A DNA stretch of 64,000 nt, taken from assembly GCF_020193575.1 (NCBI RefSeq), contig NZ_JADYVD010000015.1, positions 62,001-126,000 of the forward strand, read 5' to 3'. The notes beneath the pieces are model-generated. The model was not told where the DNA came from and ran no database searches. It saw nothing but the letters and a program-made list of their open reading frames with translations. This DNA comes from Ensifer sp. IC4062 (lineage in GTDB: Bacteria; Pseudomonadota; Alphaproteobacteria; Rhizobiales; Rhizobiaceae). Shown piece by piece: positions 40,959 to 49,221 of this stretch (position 1 is the first letter of the stretch; each line of letters begins with the position of its first letter). The position numbers and the translations under genes were made by a program.

Positions 40959-41975
40959 ATGTCGGAAAACACAGCAACAACGATTACCGAGACGGAACGC
41001 GCATCACCTGACATAGAAAGGCGTCATCGAATCGCGCTTCTAGATGCGCTCCGGGGCTCGGCGCTCGTCGCAATGGCAATCTATCACTTCGTCTGGGATC
41101 TCGAATTCTTCGGCTATGTGGCCGCAGGAACTGCGGGGACGGGCGGCTGGCGGCTTTTCGCCCGGCTCATCGCGAGCAGTTTCCTGTTTCTCGCTGGCTA
41201 CAGCCTGGTGCTCGGCCAGCGGCCGAATTTTCGTCCGCGTGCCTTTGCGCGCCGCTTCGTGCAGATCGCCGGCGCGGCGCTGCTGATTAGCGTTGCGACC
41301 TGGTTTGCCATCCCGGATACTTTCATCTTCTTCGGTATCCTTCATTCGATCGCGGCGGCAAGCCTCGTCGGGCTCCTATTCCTGCCCTTACCCGCGATCG
41401 TCTCCTTTGTTGCCGCGGCGGCTGCACTCGCCGCGCCGCTCTATCTGCGCTCGGACATATTCAACATGCCTCTGCTCTGGTGGGTCGGACTTTCCGAGAC
41501 GCTTCCCCGTTCGAACGACTATGTGCCTCTCCTTCCCTGGCTCGCACCCTTCCTGGTCGGGCTTGGAACGGCAAAGCTGCTCCACCCAATGCTCGTTAGC
41601 CGGGGAGCGGCCATCAAACGGGAAGACAGTTGGAGCAAGCTGTGGATCAAGCCGCTCGCCTTCGGCGGCCGTCACAGTCTGGCCATATACCTCGTACACC
41701 AGCCGCTGCTCATCGGCCTCGTCTATCTCTTTGCCCAGATCGTACCCGCCGCAGCACCCAACCCGGAACAAGCCTACCGCGCAAACTGTGTGGCGGCTTG
41801 CAGCCGCGCTGACCCCGCCGCGCCGTGCGAAGCCTTCTGCGGCTGCACGCTCGACCGGCTGAAAGAACAAAGCCTTTTCGAGGACTTAAACATGGGCAAG
41901 ATCGACGTGAACACGGATGAACGCATTGCGCGAATCGCCCGTCAGTGCACAATGGACGTGCAATCAGGGGACTAG
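40959..41975 (+). CDS. DUF1624/acyltransferase-like membrane protein with Cys-rich tail
   Basis: 338 aa from ATG 40959. The front opens with RIALLDALRGSALVAMAIYHF, the DUF1624/heparan-alpha-glucosaminide N-acetyltransferase-like start, and has about eight hydrophobic segments (AGAALLISVATWFAIPDTF ... HSLAIYLVHQPLLIGLVYLF). After the last helix comes a 70-residue tail with seven cysteines (NCVAACSRADPAAPCEAFCGC ... RQCTMD), unusual for the family core. Likely an inner-membrane transacylase. It overlaps no gene but is 3 nt from the ICMT gene. Confidence 0.85.
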   Translation: MSENTATTITETERASPDIERRHRIALLDALRGSALVAMAIYHFVWDLEFFGYVAAGTAGTGGWRLFARLIASSFLFLAGYSLVLGQRPNFRPRAFARRFVQIAGAALLISVATWFAIPDTFIFFGILHSIAAASLVGLLFLPLPAIVSFVAAAAALAAPLYLRSDIFNMPLLWWVGLSETLPRSNDYVPLLPWLAPFLVGLGTAKLLHPMLVSRGAAIKREDSWSKLWIKPLAFGGRHSLAIYLVHQPLLIGLVYLFAQIVPAAAPNPEQAYRANCVAACSRADPAAPCEAFCGCTLDRLKEQSLFEDLNMGKIDVNTDERIARIARQCTMDVQSGD

Positions 41976-41978
41976 GAC

Positions 41979-42452
41979 ATGAATGCCTATCGTGCCAAGC
42001 CGCTGAACTTCCCTTGGCCCGCCGTGCTTTATGGCGCGGCCCTTCTGGCTGCACTGATTTTCAACCGTTTCTTCCCGATTCCCGTAGCTAACGGACACGG
42101 CTGGTTTTCGTGTCTCACCGGATGCGCACTGATCTTTGCAGCGATCTCGATCAATTTGTGGGCCGTAAAGACTCTGCTCGAGCGGCACACCGCGATCCTG
42201 CCGAACCGATGCGCCACCTGCCTCGTTACCTGCGGCCCTTTTCGCTTCACCCGCAATCCGATCTATCTCGGCTACACGCTGCTGATGATTGGCAGCGGAT
42301 TGATAACGGGCAATCCGTGGCTTTTCATCGCGGCGATCGCTGCTGTCGCGCTGACGACCGTCTTTGTCATCCGCAACGAAGAGCGACATCTGCTGTCGCG
42401 CTTCGGCTTCGAATTCGAACGCTATTGCCGTCGCACGGCGCGGTGGATCTGA
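41979..42452 (+). CDS. isoprenylcysteine carboxyl methyltransferase family protein
   Basis: 157 aa, four transmembrane segments. The C-terminal ICMT/PEMT-like SAM-binding region is recognisable: GPFRFTRNPIYLGYTLLMIGSG and RNEERHLLSRFGFEFERYCRRT. Bacterial members methylate unknown small or lipid substrates. It starts 3 nt after the preceding gene (GACATG), so it is coupled to it. The pairing with an acyltransferase-like protein and its Cys-rich tail invites a functional link. Confidence 0.9.
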   Translation: MNAYRAKPLNFPWPAVLYGAALLAALIFNRFFPIPVANGHGWFSCLTGCALIFAAISINLWAVKTLLERHTAILPNRCATCLVTCGPFRFTRNPIYLGYTLLMIGSGLITGNPWLFIAAIAAVALTTVFVIRNEERHLLSRFGFEFERYCRRTARWI

Positions 42453-42477
42453 CGCGGAAAACAAAAAAAGGTGGCGT

Positions 42478-42560
42478 CTACAGCGCCGCGCGTCTTTTCA
42501 GACGCGCAAAGGTCGCTGGAACGCTTGGAATTACTGCATGTTTAACAAACATGCAGTAAC
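42478..42560 (+). repeat. dispersed two-hairpin repeat, short variant
   Basis: First hairpin perfect (GCGCGTCT-TTTC-AGACGCGC); the second is reduced to GCATG-TTTAACAAA-CATGC. It lies 26 nt after the ICMT stop. Confidence 0.8.
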
Positions 42561-42587
42561 CACGCTTTGAGCAGACCTATGATCCGC

Positions 42588-42974
42588 TTAAGTGCCGACG
42601 CCGATCTCCGCGAGACGCGTTAAGCAGGCCTCCTCGACATTGTCGAGCTCGGCGAGCGTGTCATCGATATCCTTGCGTTTCTGCCGCAATTCCTCGCGCT
42701 TTTCCTCGACGCGCGTCATCAGAAGCTGCAGCTGGCCCATCTCGCCCGGCGGATCCTTGTAGACCTGAATGATCTCGCGAATTTCGGCAATGGTGAAGCC
42801 GATGCGCCGGCCGCGCAGGATTTCCTTGATGAGATGACGGTCAGCCGGCCGAAACAGTCGGGTGCGGCCGCGCCGCTCCGGATGAATAAGACCTTCATCC
42901 TCGTAGAAGCGGAGCGTTCTGGTCGAGATGCCGAATTCCCGTGTTAGCTCAGTGATGCTATAGTATTTATTCAC
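42588..42974 (-). CDS. MerR family transcriptional regulator
   Basis: 128 aa: N-terminal winged helix-turn-helix (YYSITELTREFGISTRTLRFYEDEGLI), then RPADRHLIKEILRGRRIGFTIAEIREII and a C-terminal coiled coil (MTRVEEKREELRQKRKDIDDTLAELDNVE). It has no cysteine or metal motif in the sensing region; the C-terminus is short. Sequence and layout resemble the LiuR-type regulators of branched-chain amino acid catabolism. It faces a palindrome 37 bp upstream (43011-43032), so autoregulation is likely. Confidence 0.88.
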   Translation of the reverse strand: MNKYYSITELTREFGISTRTLRFYEDEGLIHPERRGRTRLFRPADRHLIKEILRGRRIGFTIAEIREIIQVYKDPPGEMGQLQLLMTRVEEKREELRQKRKDIDDTLAELDNVEEACLTRLAEIGVGT

Positions 42975-43010
42975 GCCGCCGTCCCATCAAATTCTGAGGC
43001 ACCACTATCG

Positions 43011-43032
43011 TTGACTTTGACGTAAAAGTCAA
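43011..43032. promoter_or_regulatory. palindromic MerR operator candidate
   Basis: TTGACTTTGACGTAAAAGTCAA, an inverted repeat with 8-bp perfect arms (TTGACTTT / AAAGTCAA) and ACGT at the centre. It lies 37 bp upstream of the merR ATG and close to the mgtE stop. MerR regulators bind such palindromes between -35 and -10; the TTGAC box at the start may itself be a -35. Confidence 0.7.
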
Positions 43033-43047
43033 ACAACGCGCCCGCTC

Positions 43048-44463
43048 TCACGTGACGTGGAACCACCATGTGGCAATGCCGAGAAAGCTGAAGAAGCCGG
43101 TTATGTCAGTGACCGCGGTGACGAACACTGCCGAGGAAACAGCTGGATCGGCACCGGATTTTTCCAGGAGCAGCGGAATCATGATGCCGGCGAGCGCGGC
43201 GGCCATCATGTTAATCAGAATTGCCGCGGCTATAATGCCGCCGATATTGGGATCTTGGAACCACAGACCTGCCACGAGGCCGATGAACGTTCCGAAAATC
43301 ATGCCATTCAGGAGCCCTACCCCGGCTTCGCGGCGGATGATGCGCGGCGCATTGTGAATATCGAGGCCGCGTGTCGCGAGCGCACGGACGGTCACTGTCA
43401 TAGTCTGCGAACCCGCATTGCCGCCCATGCCGGCCACTATCGGCATCAGGATGGCCAAGGCCACAATCTGCTGGATGGTCGCGTCGAAAAGGCCGATCAC
43501 GGAGGCGGATATGCAGGCCGTCATCGAGTTTATGAAGAGCCATGGCACTCGCGAGCGCGAGGCTTCGGCAACGGAGTCCGACAATTCCTCGTCGCCGACG
43601 CCGCTCAGACGCAGCAGGTCCTCCTCCGCCTCCTCCTGGATCACATCGACCACGTCGTCGATGGTCAAGACGCCCACCAGGCGGCCGTTGTCGTCAACGA
43701 CGGCGGCCGACAGCAGGTCGTACTGTTCGAATAGCTGAGCCGCCTCTTCCTGGTCCATCTCGGCGGGAATGGCATGGCTGGTGTCGCGCATGATGGCATC
43801 GACTTTGATCGAACGCTTGGTGCGAAGGATACGGTCGAGATCGACGGTTCCGAGAAGTTTAAACGTCGGATCAATGACGAAGATCTGCGTGAAGCTGTCG
43901 GGAAGATCCTCGTCCTCGCGCATGTAGTCGATCGTCTGGCCCACGGTCCAGAACGGCGGCACCGCGACGAATTCCGTCTGCATGCGCCGGCCAGCGGTGC
44001 TTTCCGGATAGTCGAGCGAGCGACGCAGACGCACGCGTTCGGTGAAGGGCAGCTTGGCGAGGATCTCTTCCTGATCCTCCTGATCCAGATCCTCCAGAAT
44101 GTAGACCGCGTCGTCGGAGTCCATCTCTCCGATCGCCTCGGCAATCTGTTCGTTGGGCAAATGTTCGACGATGTCGAGACGGATGGCTTCATCGACCTCG
44201 GTCAACGCCGAGAGATCGAACTCCTTGCCGAGCAGCGAGACAAGCGCCAGCCGTTGTTCCGGCTGGATGGCTTCCAGAAGGTCGCCGAGTTCGGAGGCGT
44301 GAAGGCCGGCGACGTGCTGGCGCAGATAGATGATGTCGCGATCGGCAATCGCCGCGCCGACATGCATCAGGAAGTCGGAGCGCACAGAGCCGTCGTCGGC
44401 ATAGATATCCGAACCGTCGTAAGCGGTGGCTTCTTCCGAACGGTCGTCGTCGATATTGCTCAT
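43048..44463 (-). CDS. mgtE: magnesium transporter MgtE
   Basis: 471 aa from ATG 44463 with GAGGGCGGCTCC upstream. Domains in order: acidic N-terminal helical MgtE_N superhelix (HLPNEQIAEAIGEMDSDDAVYILEDLDQED), tandem CBS (IFVIDPTFKLLGTVDLDRIL; LLSAAVVDDNGRLVGVLTIDDVV), then five transmembrane helices (VPWLFINSMTACISASVIGLF; LMPIVAGMGGNAGSQTMTV; VSSAVFVTAVTDITGFFSFLG). These signatures, including MGGNAGSQ, define MgtE. The direction of transcription is toward the merR gene but without a clear operon. Confidence 0.96.
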   Translation of the reverse strand: MSNIDDDRSEEATAYDGSDIYADDGSVRSDFLMHVGAAIADRDIIYLRQHVAGLHASELGDLLEAIQPEQRLALVSLLGKEFDLSALTEVDEAIRLDIVEHLPNEQIAEAIGEMDSDDAVYILEDLDQEDQEEILAKLPFTERVRLRRSLDYPESTAGRRMQTEFVAVPPFWTVGQTIDYMREDEDLPDSFTQIFVIDPTFKLLGTVDLDRILRTKRSIKVDAIMRDTSHAIPAEMDQEEAAQLFEQYDLLSAAVVDDNGRLVGVLTIDDVVDVIQEEAEEDLLRLSGVGDEELSDSVAEASRSRVPWLFINSMTACISASVIGLFDATIQQIVALAILMPIVAGMGGNAGSQTMTVTVRALATRGLDIHNAPRIIRREAGVGLLNGMIFGTFIGLVAGLWFQDPNIGGIIAAAILINMMAAALAGIMIPLLLEKSGADPAVSSAVFVTAVTDITGFFSFLGIATWWFHVT

Positions 44464-44825
44464 GGAGCCGCCCTCGAAAAACAAAGCCGCCCGAATCAAA
44501 TGGGTCGAAGATCCCGAAAGGCGAGCGTGCCATTCCAAATGACTGCCATGCCCTCGAGAGAGAGAACGGCGTCTTCCTTGCTACGGCGCCCCCTGCACTC
44601 CTCCTCGCAAGGTCACTGTAACGCTTTGAATTGCTGCGTGATTTTATCCTCGGATCGATTCCGACCTTGGAAGTCATGCAGTAGCGCAAAGCTCCCGCGA
44701 GGTCCACTGGGCAGAGGGTGCGAATGAAGAACCGGCGAAAGTTTTGCGCAAGCTGTTGCAAACGCATATGAAGCCGTAGATCAAGGAGCCGAAACGGCAG
44801 ATGCCTGCCGAGACAAGGGGCCAGC
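44464..44825. other. 362-bp intergenic region with a degenerate repeat copy
   Basis: Divergent region between mgtE and the deformylase-like gene; both promoters are expected here. A degenerate copy of the dispersed repeat occupies 44581-44690. No gene seen. Confidence 0.5.
44581..44690 (+). repeat. dispersed two-hairpin repeat, degenerate copy
   Basis: CTACGGCGCCCC at the left, AACGCTTTGAATTGCTGCGTG in the middle and TCATGCAGTAG at the right. The first hairpin is eroded and the second partly kept (GGATCGATTCC region). Confidence 0.7.
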
Positions 44826-45329
44826 ATGGCTATTCTCCCCATAGTACGCTTTCCGCACCCGGCGCTCACCACCGCGGCCGAAACGATCGACCATTTCGAC
44901 GACGATCTTGGGCAATTCGCTACCGACCTTCTTGAGACGATGTACGCCGCCCCGGGGATCGGCATTACCGCAAACCATGTTGGGGTACTGCGACGGCTAA
45001 CAGCGATTGAACTGGATCGGTCAAGCGGTCCGCGGTTTTTCGCCAATCCGGAAATTATCTGGCAATCCGATGACCTGATGCGGCATGCGGAAGGCAGCGT
45101 CTCGATGCCGGGTATTTCAGAGGAAGTCGAGCGGCCGTGCGCGGTGCGCGTGCGGTATCAATCGCTATCCGGCGAGACGCTGGAAGAACATGCGGAGGGA
45201 CTGATGGCGATCTGTCTGCAGCATGAGATCGACCAGCTTTCCGGTATTTTCTGGACACAACGCCTTTCCCGGCTAAAACGCGAACGCGCCGTCAAACGTT
45301 TCGAGAAATGGACCAGAGGCGAGCGATGA
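44826..45329 (+). CDS. peptide deformylase-like protein, catalytic motifs degenerate
   Basis: 167 aa with the polypeptide deformylase fold and motif order, but all three motifs are altered. Motif 1 is GIGITANHVG (GxGxAAxQ normally), motif 2 is EGSVS (EGCxS normally, so the metal-ligand Cys is Ser) and motif 3 is HEIDQ (HExDH normally, second His ligand is Gln). It probably cannot hold the catalytic iron and is unlikely to be the cell's deformylase. A closely similar protein is listed as deformylase-like in S. meliloti. Possible roles: peptide-end binding or ribosome-associated function. Confidence 0.9.
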   Translation: MAILPIVRFPHPALTTAAETIDHFDDDLGQFATDLLETMYAAPGIGITANHVGVLRRLTAIELDRSSGPRFFANPEIIWQSDDLMRHAEGSVSMPGISEEVERPCAVRVRYQSLSGETLEEHAEGLMAICLQHEIDQLSGIFWTQRLSRLKRERAVKRFEKWTRGER

Positions 45330-45414
45330 ACGCGGTCCAACCAGCTGAATGGTGCTTCAGATGGGATCACCGCAATTATGATTCATCAAAATACGATTCA
45401 TCAAGGGACACAAA

Positions 45415-45675
45415 ATGAAAGCCTTGCGCCTAATACCCGTCTTTGCGTTTGTCCTGGCCGGATGCACCACCGCTTCACCTGATCTGGAGCCCCTCCCCGG
45501 GAGCTTCACCTACGGCGAGAATGCGGCGGAGCGCAGAACACAAGCAGCGCCCGGGACAATGATACAGCACCGGTTCCTGCATCAGGGGAGCATGGTTTTC
45601 GAAACATACGAGGTCCAGCCGGATCATTCCTACAAGCTCGTTCGCCGCAGGGTTCAGGACGGCTGGGCGCCCTGA
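45415..45675 (+). CDS. small lipoprotein of unknown function
   Basis: 86 aa. The lipobox is FVLAGCTT (Cys about residue 17), so it is anchored to the periplasmic face of a membrane after signal peptidase II cleavage. The mature part is 70 residues (GSFTYGENAAERRTQAAPGT ... FETYEVQPDHSYKLVRRR), beta-rich by eye, no known domain. It stands alone, 86 nt behind the deformylase-like gene. Confidence is moderate because the lipobox is the main support. Confidence 0.75.
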   Translation: MKALRLIPVFAFVLAGCTTASPDLEPLPGSFTYGENAAERRTQAAPGTMIQHRFLHQGSMVFETYEVQPDHSYKLVRRRVQDGWAP

Positions 45676-45691
45676 CGCCCGCCGTTCTGTT

Positions 45692-45796
45692 GCATGTTAC
45701 CCTAAATCGTACCCGGTTCATGGATAAAAACATGCAGCAATTCAATGTGCTATAGCGTCCTTTACGCGTCTGAAAGGACGCGCGGCGCTGTGCGAC
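45692..45796 (-). repeat. dispersed two-hairpin repeat, inverted copy
   Basis: Inverted relative to most copies: TGCATGTTACCC at left, ACATGCAGCAATTCAATGTGCT in the middle, then GCGTCTGAAAGGACGCGCGG. The order of hairpins is reversed. Confidence 0.8.
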
Positions 45797-45823
45797 GAAC
45801 CTGCCACGACGTCTTTGCGGTCC

Positions 45824-45848
45824 GGAACATTGTGATCGCCGCCTCGTT
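45824..45848 (+). promoter_or_regulatory. general stress (EcfG/RpoE2-type) promoter candidate
   Basis: GGAAC at 45824-45828 and CGTT at 45845-45848 with a 16-nt spacer: an exact match to the alphaproteobacterial EcfG consensus as I know it. It lies 32 bp before the ATG of the next gene. Confidence 0.72.
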
Positions 45849-45880
45849 CTCCATTGGTAGAGATCAATGGAGATTATCTG

Positions 45881-46258
45881 ATGGCCAAGCATCTCGATGA
45901 ACGCGGCGATCCGGTCTCGAAAACGCACGGGGCGGGTAGAGAAGAATTCTCGGGCCAGGAGACTAGGCAGGGCGGCCTCGGTCTCCGCGTTCTGGCAGTG
46001 CTCACAGGCGGGCTCTTTCTCGTCCTGCTTGCCTGGGGCGCCGTCGAACTTTGGGGCGAAAGCAACGACAGCGATCGGGCAACGCAAACTGAACAGACTC
46101 AGCCTGCTCCATCGCCCGAACAGACCGGCAGCGTCGGCAGCCGGACACTCGCACCCGCCGATGGCCAACAGGCCGCCCCGACTGACAGGGATCCTACCGC
46201 TCAGTCGGGAACCGGCGGACCGTCGCAGCAAACCTCGCCTGATGGCACGGAGAAATAA
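45881..46258 (+). CDS. small membrane protein with low-complexity tail, probably stress-induced
   Basis: 125 aa from ATG 45881 with GGAG upstream. A hydrophilic start (MAKHLDERGDPVSKTHGAG) is followed by one helix (GLRVLAVLTGGLFLVLLAWG), then a Gln/Pro/Thr/Ser-rich periplasmic tail without secondary structure. No known domain. The perfect EcfG-type promoter 32 bp upstream suggests induction in the general stress response. An ATG 27 nt upstream is possible but has no ribosome binding site. Confidence 0.72.
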   Translation: MAKHLDERGDPVSKTHGAGREEFSGQETRQGGLGLRVLAVLTGGLFLVLLAWGAVELWGESNDSDRATQTEQTQPAPSPEQTGSVGSRTLAPADGQQAAPTDRDPTAQSGTGGPSQQTSPDGTEK

Positions 46259-46320
46259 CGGGCCATCCGGCCCGATGACGCTAGCCCTTCCGCAATTTCA
46301 CGTGCCAATAGCACGATCGT

Positions 46321-47868
46321 CTATTCGGAAGTCGGCGCCGTCGAGCACTCATAGAGCACGTCATCGGTTTCCGCATCGACGCCGGCGAGGCTGACGTCGT
46401 ACCCCCAAAGATGACGCACGTGACGAAGCGTGGCGTCGCGGCTCGCTTCGTCCAGGAGGATGCCGTTCTTCACGTTGTGCTGGAGCCGAAGGTGGCGATC
46501 GCCCAGAAGATCGACGTCCACGACCTGGATGTCCGACTGGTTCGCCGCGACGTCATAACTGCGTGCAAGCGCAGTGCGTATGGCTTCGTAGCCGCGCTCA
46601 TTGTGGATCGAGGCAACCTCGCAGTAGTTGTCGCCGGCGTCGTCGGTCAGCAGGAATAGCCTGAATTTGCGGATCAAGGCAGGGCTCAAATATTGCAGGA
46701 TGAAGGATTCGTCCCGGTGGTTCGCCCAGGCGTCGATCAGCGTCTCCCGCCATTTGCCGCTGCCGGCGATCTCAGGAAACCAATCACGATCTTCCGATGT
46801 CGGATCTGTGCAGACGCGCTGAATATCCTGCATCATTGCAAACCCCAGCGCGTAGGGATTGATGCCCGGAAAGCGCGGGTCGTCGAAGGACGGTTGAAAG
46901 ACCACGTTGGAGTGGCTGTGGAGCACCTCAAGCATGGAGCCTTCGCTGATCCTGCCCTGATCGAAAAGCCTGTTCATGATCGTGTAGTGCACGAAGGTCG
47001 CACATCCCTCGTTCATCACCTTCGTCTGCCGCTGCGGATAGAAGTACTGGGCGATGACGCGCACGATACGCAGGAGCTCGCGCTGCCAGGGCTCCAGGAT
47101 CAGACTGGTTTTTTCCAGGAAGTAGAGCAGATTTTCTTCTGGCAGGTTCAGCGCTTTCTTCCGCTCGGAGGCATCACGCTCGGCATCCTTGTTGCTTTCG
47201 CCGTCCGGTGAGGGCGGAAGCGTTCTCCAGAGATCGCTGTAGGTCTGCTCTTCGTACTCGAGCCGCTCGCGGGCGCGCTCCCGCTCCTTCTCGGACGAAA
47301 GCCTTGGTGGACGACGATATCGGAAAACGCCTTGATCCATGAGAGCGTGGGCGGAATCGAGAATGACCTCGACTTCCGACGTTCCGTAGCGCTCCTCGCA
47401 TTTGCTGATATACTTCTTAGCAAACTCCATATAGCTCAAGATGGCGCTGGCGTCGGTCCACTGCTGGAACAGATAATTGTTCTTGAAAAAGTGGTTGTGG
47501 CCAAAGGACGCGTGCGCTGTCACCAGGGCCTGCATGGCCATAGTGTTCTCCTCCATCAGATAGGTGATGCAGGGGTTGGAGTTGATAACCAGTTCATAGG
47601 CAAGACCTCGGCGGCCCTTGCGATAGAGGTGTTCTTCAAAAACGAAGCGCTTGCCGAAGGACCAGTGCTGGTACATCAGCGGCATCCCTACCGAAGAATA
47701 GGCGTCGAGCATCTGCTCGGAGGAGATTATCTCGAGTTGGTTCGGATAGACGTCAAGCTGCAGTTCATCCAGTGCAATCGTTTCGATCGCATCATAGGTG
47801 CGCGACAGCGTCTCGAAGTTCCAATCGGAATCGTGAAACAGAAGATTTGAGGCTGCGCCCTTGGGCAT
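46321..47868 (-). CDS. SpoVR family protein
   Basis: 515 aa, full length. Typical motifs: LFHDSDWNFETLSRTYDAIE, PNQLEIISSEQMLDAYSSVG, GMPLMYQHWSFGKRFVFEE and PQRQTKVMNEGCATFVHY. Function is still unknown, though members appear in stress and starvation regulons. It is the last gene of prkA-yeaH-spoVR, starting 2 nt after the yeaH stop (47871). The three genes occur together across proteobacteria and are co-regulated. Confidence 0.95.
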   Translation of the reverse strand: MPKGAASNLLFHDSDWNFETLSRTYDAIETIALDELQLDVYPNQLEIISSEQMLDAYSSVGMPLMYQHWSFGKRFVFEEHLYRKGRRGLAYELVINSNPCITYLMEENTMAMQALVTAHASFGHNHFFKNNYLFQQWTDASAILSYMEFAKKYISKCEERYGTSEVEVILDSAHALMDQGVFRYRRPPRLSSEKERERARERLEYEEQTYSDLWRTLPPSPDGESNKDAERDASERKKALNLPEENLLYFLEKTSLILEPWQRELLRIVRVIAQYFYPQRQTKVMNEGCATFVHYTIMNRLFDQGRISEGSMLEVLHSHSNVVFQPSFDDPRFPGINPYALGFAMMQDIQRVCTDPTSEDRDWFPEIAGSGKWRETLIDAWANHRDESFILQYLSPALIRKFRLFLLTDDAGDNYCEVASIHNERGYEAIRTALARSYDVAANQSDIQVVDVDLLGDRHLRLQHNVKNGILLDEASRDATLRHVRHLWGYDVSLAGVDAETDDVLYECSTAPTSE

Positions 47869-47870
47869 TC

Positions 47871-49196
47871 CTATCGCCTTTCAGTGCGCAGTTGCACGGT
47901 TGCCTGCCTTGCGAAAAGCTTCCGGAAAACCGGATAGATATCCGACGGTCGCGCGATCCGGGTCATCTGGAAATTCGACCATTCGCTGTCGACCGTGCGA
48001 TAGGCACGCCAGAGAGATGTGCCGTTGTCGGTCGTACCGAAAATCTCCGTCTCGCGCTCATCTATGATTTCAACATAGGCATAATATTGGCAAAGGCGCA
48101 TCACCTGCCGGTGGAGAAGCGAAACGCAAAGGTCCGAATCTCCGGCGCTGTTCTCCCCGTCGGAGGCCTGAGCAGCGTAAATGTTCCATTCACGCGCGGG
48201 ATAGCGCTCCTCAATGATGCGGAGCATCTCCTCGATAGCCGTGGAAACAACCGTGCCGCCGCTCTGCTTGCTGTAGAAAAAGGTGTTTTCGTCGACCTCG
48301 CCTGCCTCATCCGTGTGGCGGATGAAGACGATGTCTATTCGCTTGTAGCGCCGCTTGAGGAAGAGATGCAGCAGGACGAAGAAGCGCTTGGCCAGATCCT
48401 TCTCCCGCTCGCCCATCGAGGCAGAGACATCCATGAGGCAAAACATCACCGCGCTGGCATTCGGCAGCGGCTGGGGCTCGAAGCGATTGAAGCGGATGTC
48501 GACCGGGTCGACATAGGCAATGCGGCGGCGGCGGCGCTCCAGCTTGTCCAGTTCCTCGCGCAACGCCTCGATGTGTTTCTGGTGGGCGCCGCCGGTATTC
48601 GATTCCGCCTCCAGTTTGGCAATTTCGTCCGCGATCGCAGCCACGTCCGCGCGGCTGGGCCGCCGCAGCGCGATGCGGCGGCCATAGCTGTTGCGCATCG
48701 TGCGCCCCACATTGATGTTCGTGGGCGATCCCGATGCCGCAAAGCCGGCCCGACGTCGCTTGAACGCGACCGACTCCTTGAGATTGAGCTTCACCATGTC
48801 GGGGAGTTCAAGATCCTCGAAGAAGAGATCGAGAACTTCGTCGCGCGACAGCACGAACTGGAAGTCGTCTTCGCTCTCACCAGTTCCTGCGCCCTTGCCT
48901 GAGGCGCCGCCACGCGCGCTGGGTTTCGGGAGGCGATCGCCCGGCGAGAATTCATGATTGCCGGGCAGGACATACTGTCTCTCGCCAGTGGTCGGGGATG
49001 GCTGGAAGGATGGCTCACCGACGCCACGCTCGGGCATGGGCACACGGTGCTCCGCATCCACGTCTGCGATCTTGCCTGCTTTGATCTGCTCCTTGATCGT
49101 CCGTTTCAGCTCTTCCCGCGCCCGTTTCAGAAAACGCCGCCGGTTGCCGAGGCTCTTGTCCTTCGGATTAAGGCGGCGGTCGATGAAATTCGGCAT
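47871..49196 (-). CDS. yeaH: YeaH/YhbH family protein (DUF444)
   Basis: 441 aa from ATG 49196 (two ATGs, 49202 and 49196). Opening MPNFIDRRLNPKDKSLGNRRRFLKRAREELKR is diagnostic. The C-terminal half is a von Willebrand A-like domain (VMFCLMDVSASMGEREKDLAKRF, containing the D-x-S-x-S MIDAS site; FIRHTDEAGEVDE). It acts with PrkA and SpoVR in an uncharacterised stress-response complex. Middle gene of the operon, 25 nt after prkA and 2 nt before spoVR. Confidence 0.96.
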   Translation of the reverse strand: MPNFIDRRLNPKDKSLGNRRRFLKRAREELKRTIKEQIKAGKIADVDAEHRVPMPERGVGEPSFQPSPTTGERQYVLPGNHEFSPGDRLPKPSARGGASGKGAGTGESEDDFQFVLSRDEVLDLFFEDLELPDMVKLNLKESVAFKRRRAGFAASGSPTNINVGRTMRNSYGRRIALRRPSRADVAAIADEIAKLEAESNTGGAHQKHIEALREELDKLERRRRRIAYVDPVDIRFNRFEPQPLPNASAVMFCLMDVSASMGEREKDLAKRFFVLLHLFLKRRYKRIDIVFIRHTDEAGEVDENTFFYSKQSGGTVVSTAIEEMLRIIEERYPAREWNIYAAQASDGENSAGDSDLCVSLLHRQVMRLCQYYAYVEIIDERETEIFGTTDNGTSLWRAYRTVDSEWSNFQMTRIARPSDIYPVFRKLFARQATVQLRTERR

Positions 49197-49221
49197 TGGC
49201 AAACCCCCAACGTACGCATCA

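Noticed and set aside
45506..46231. 241-codon minus-strand frame through a dispersed repeat
   Set aside because: Part of it is a translation of the repeat (QRRAS and STLNCCM-type text), and the rest is antisense to two better genes. The same repeat translation appears in a frame at 58846-59457.
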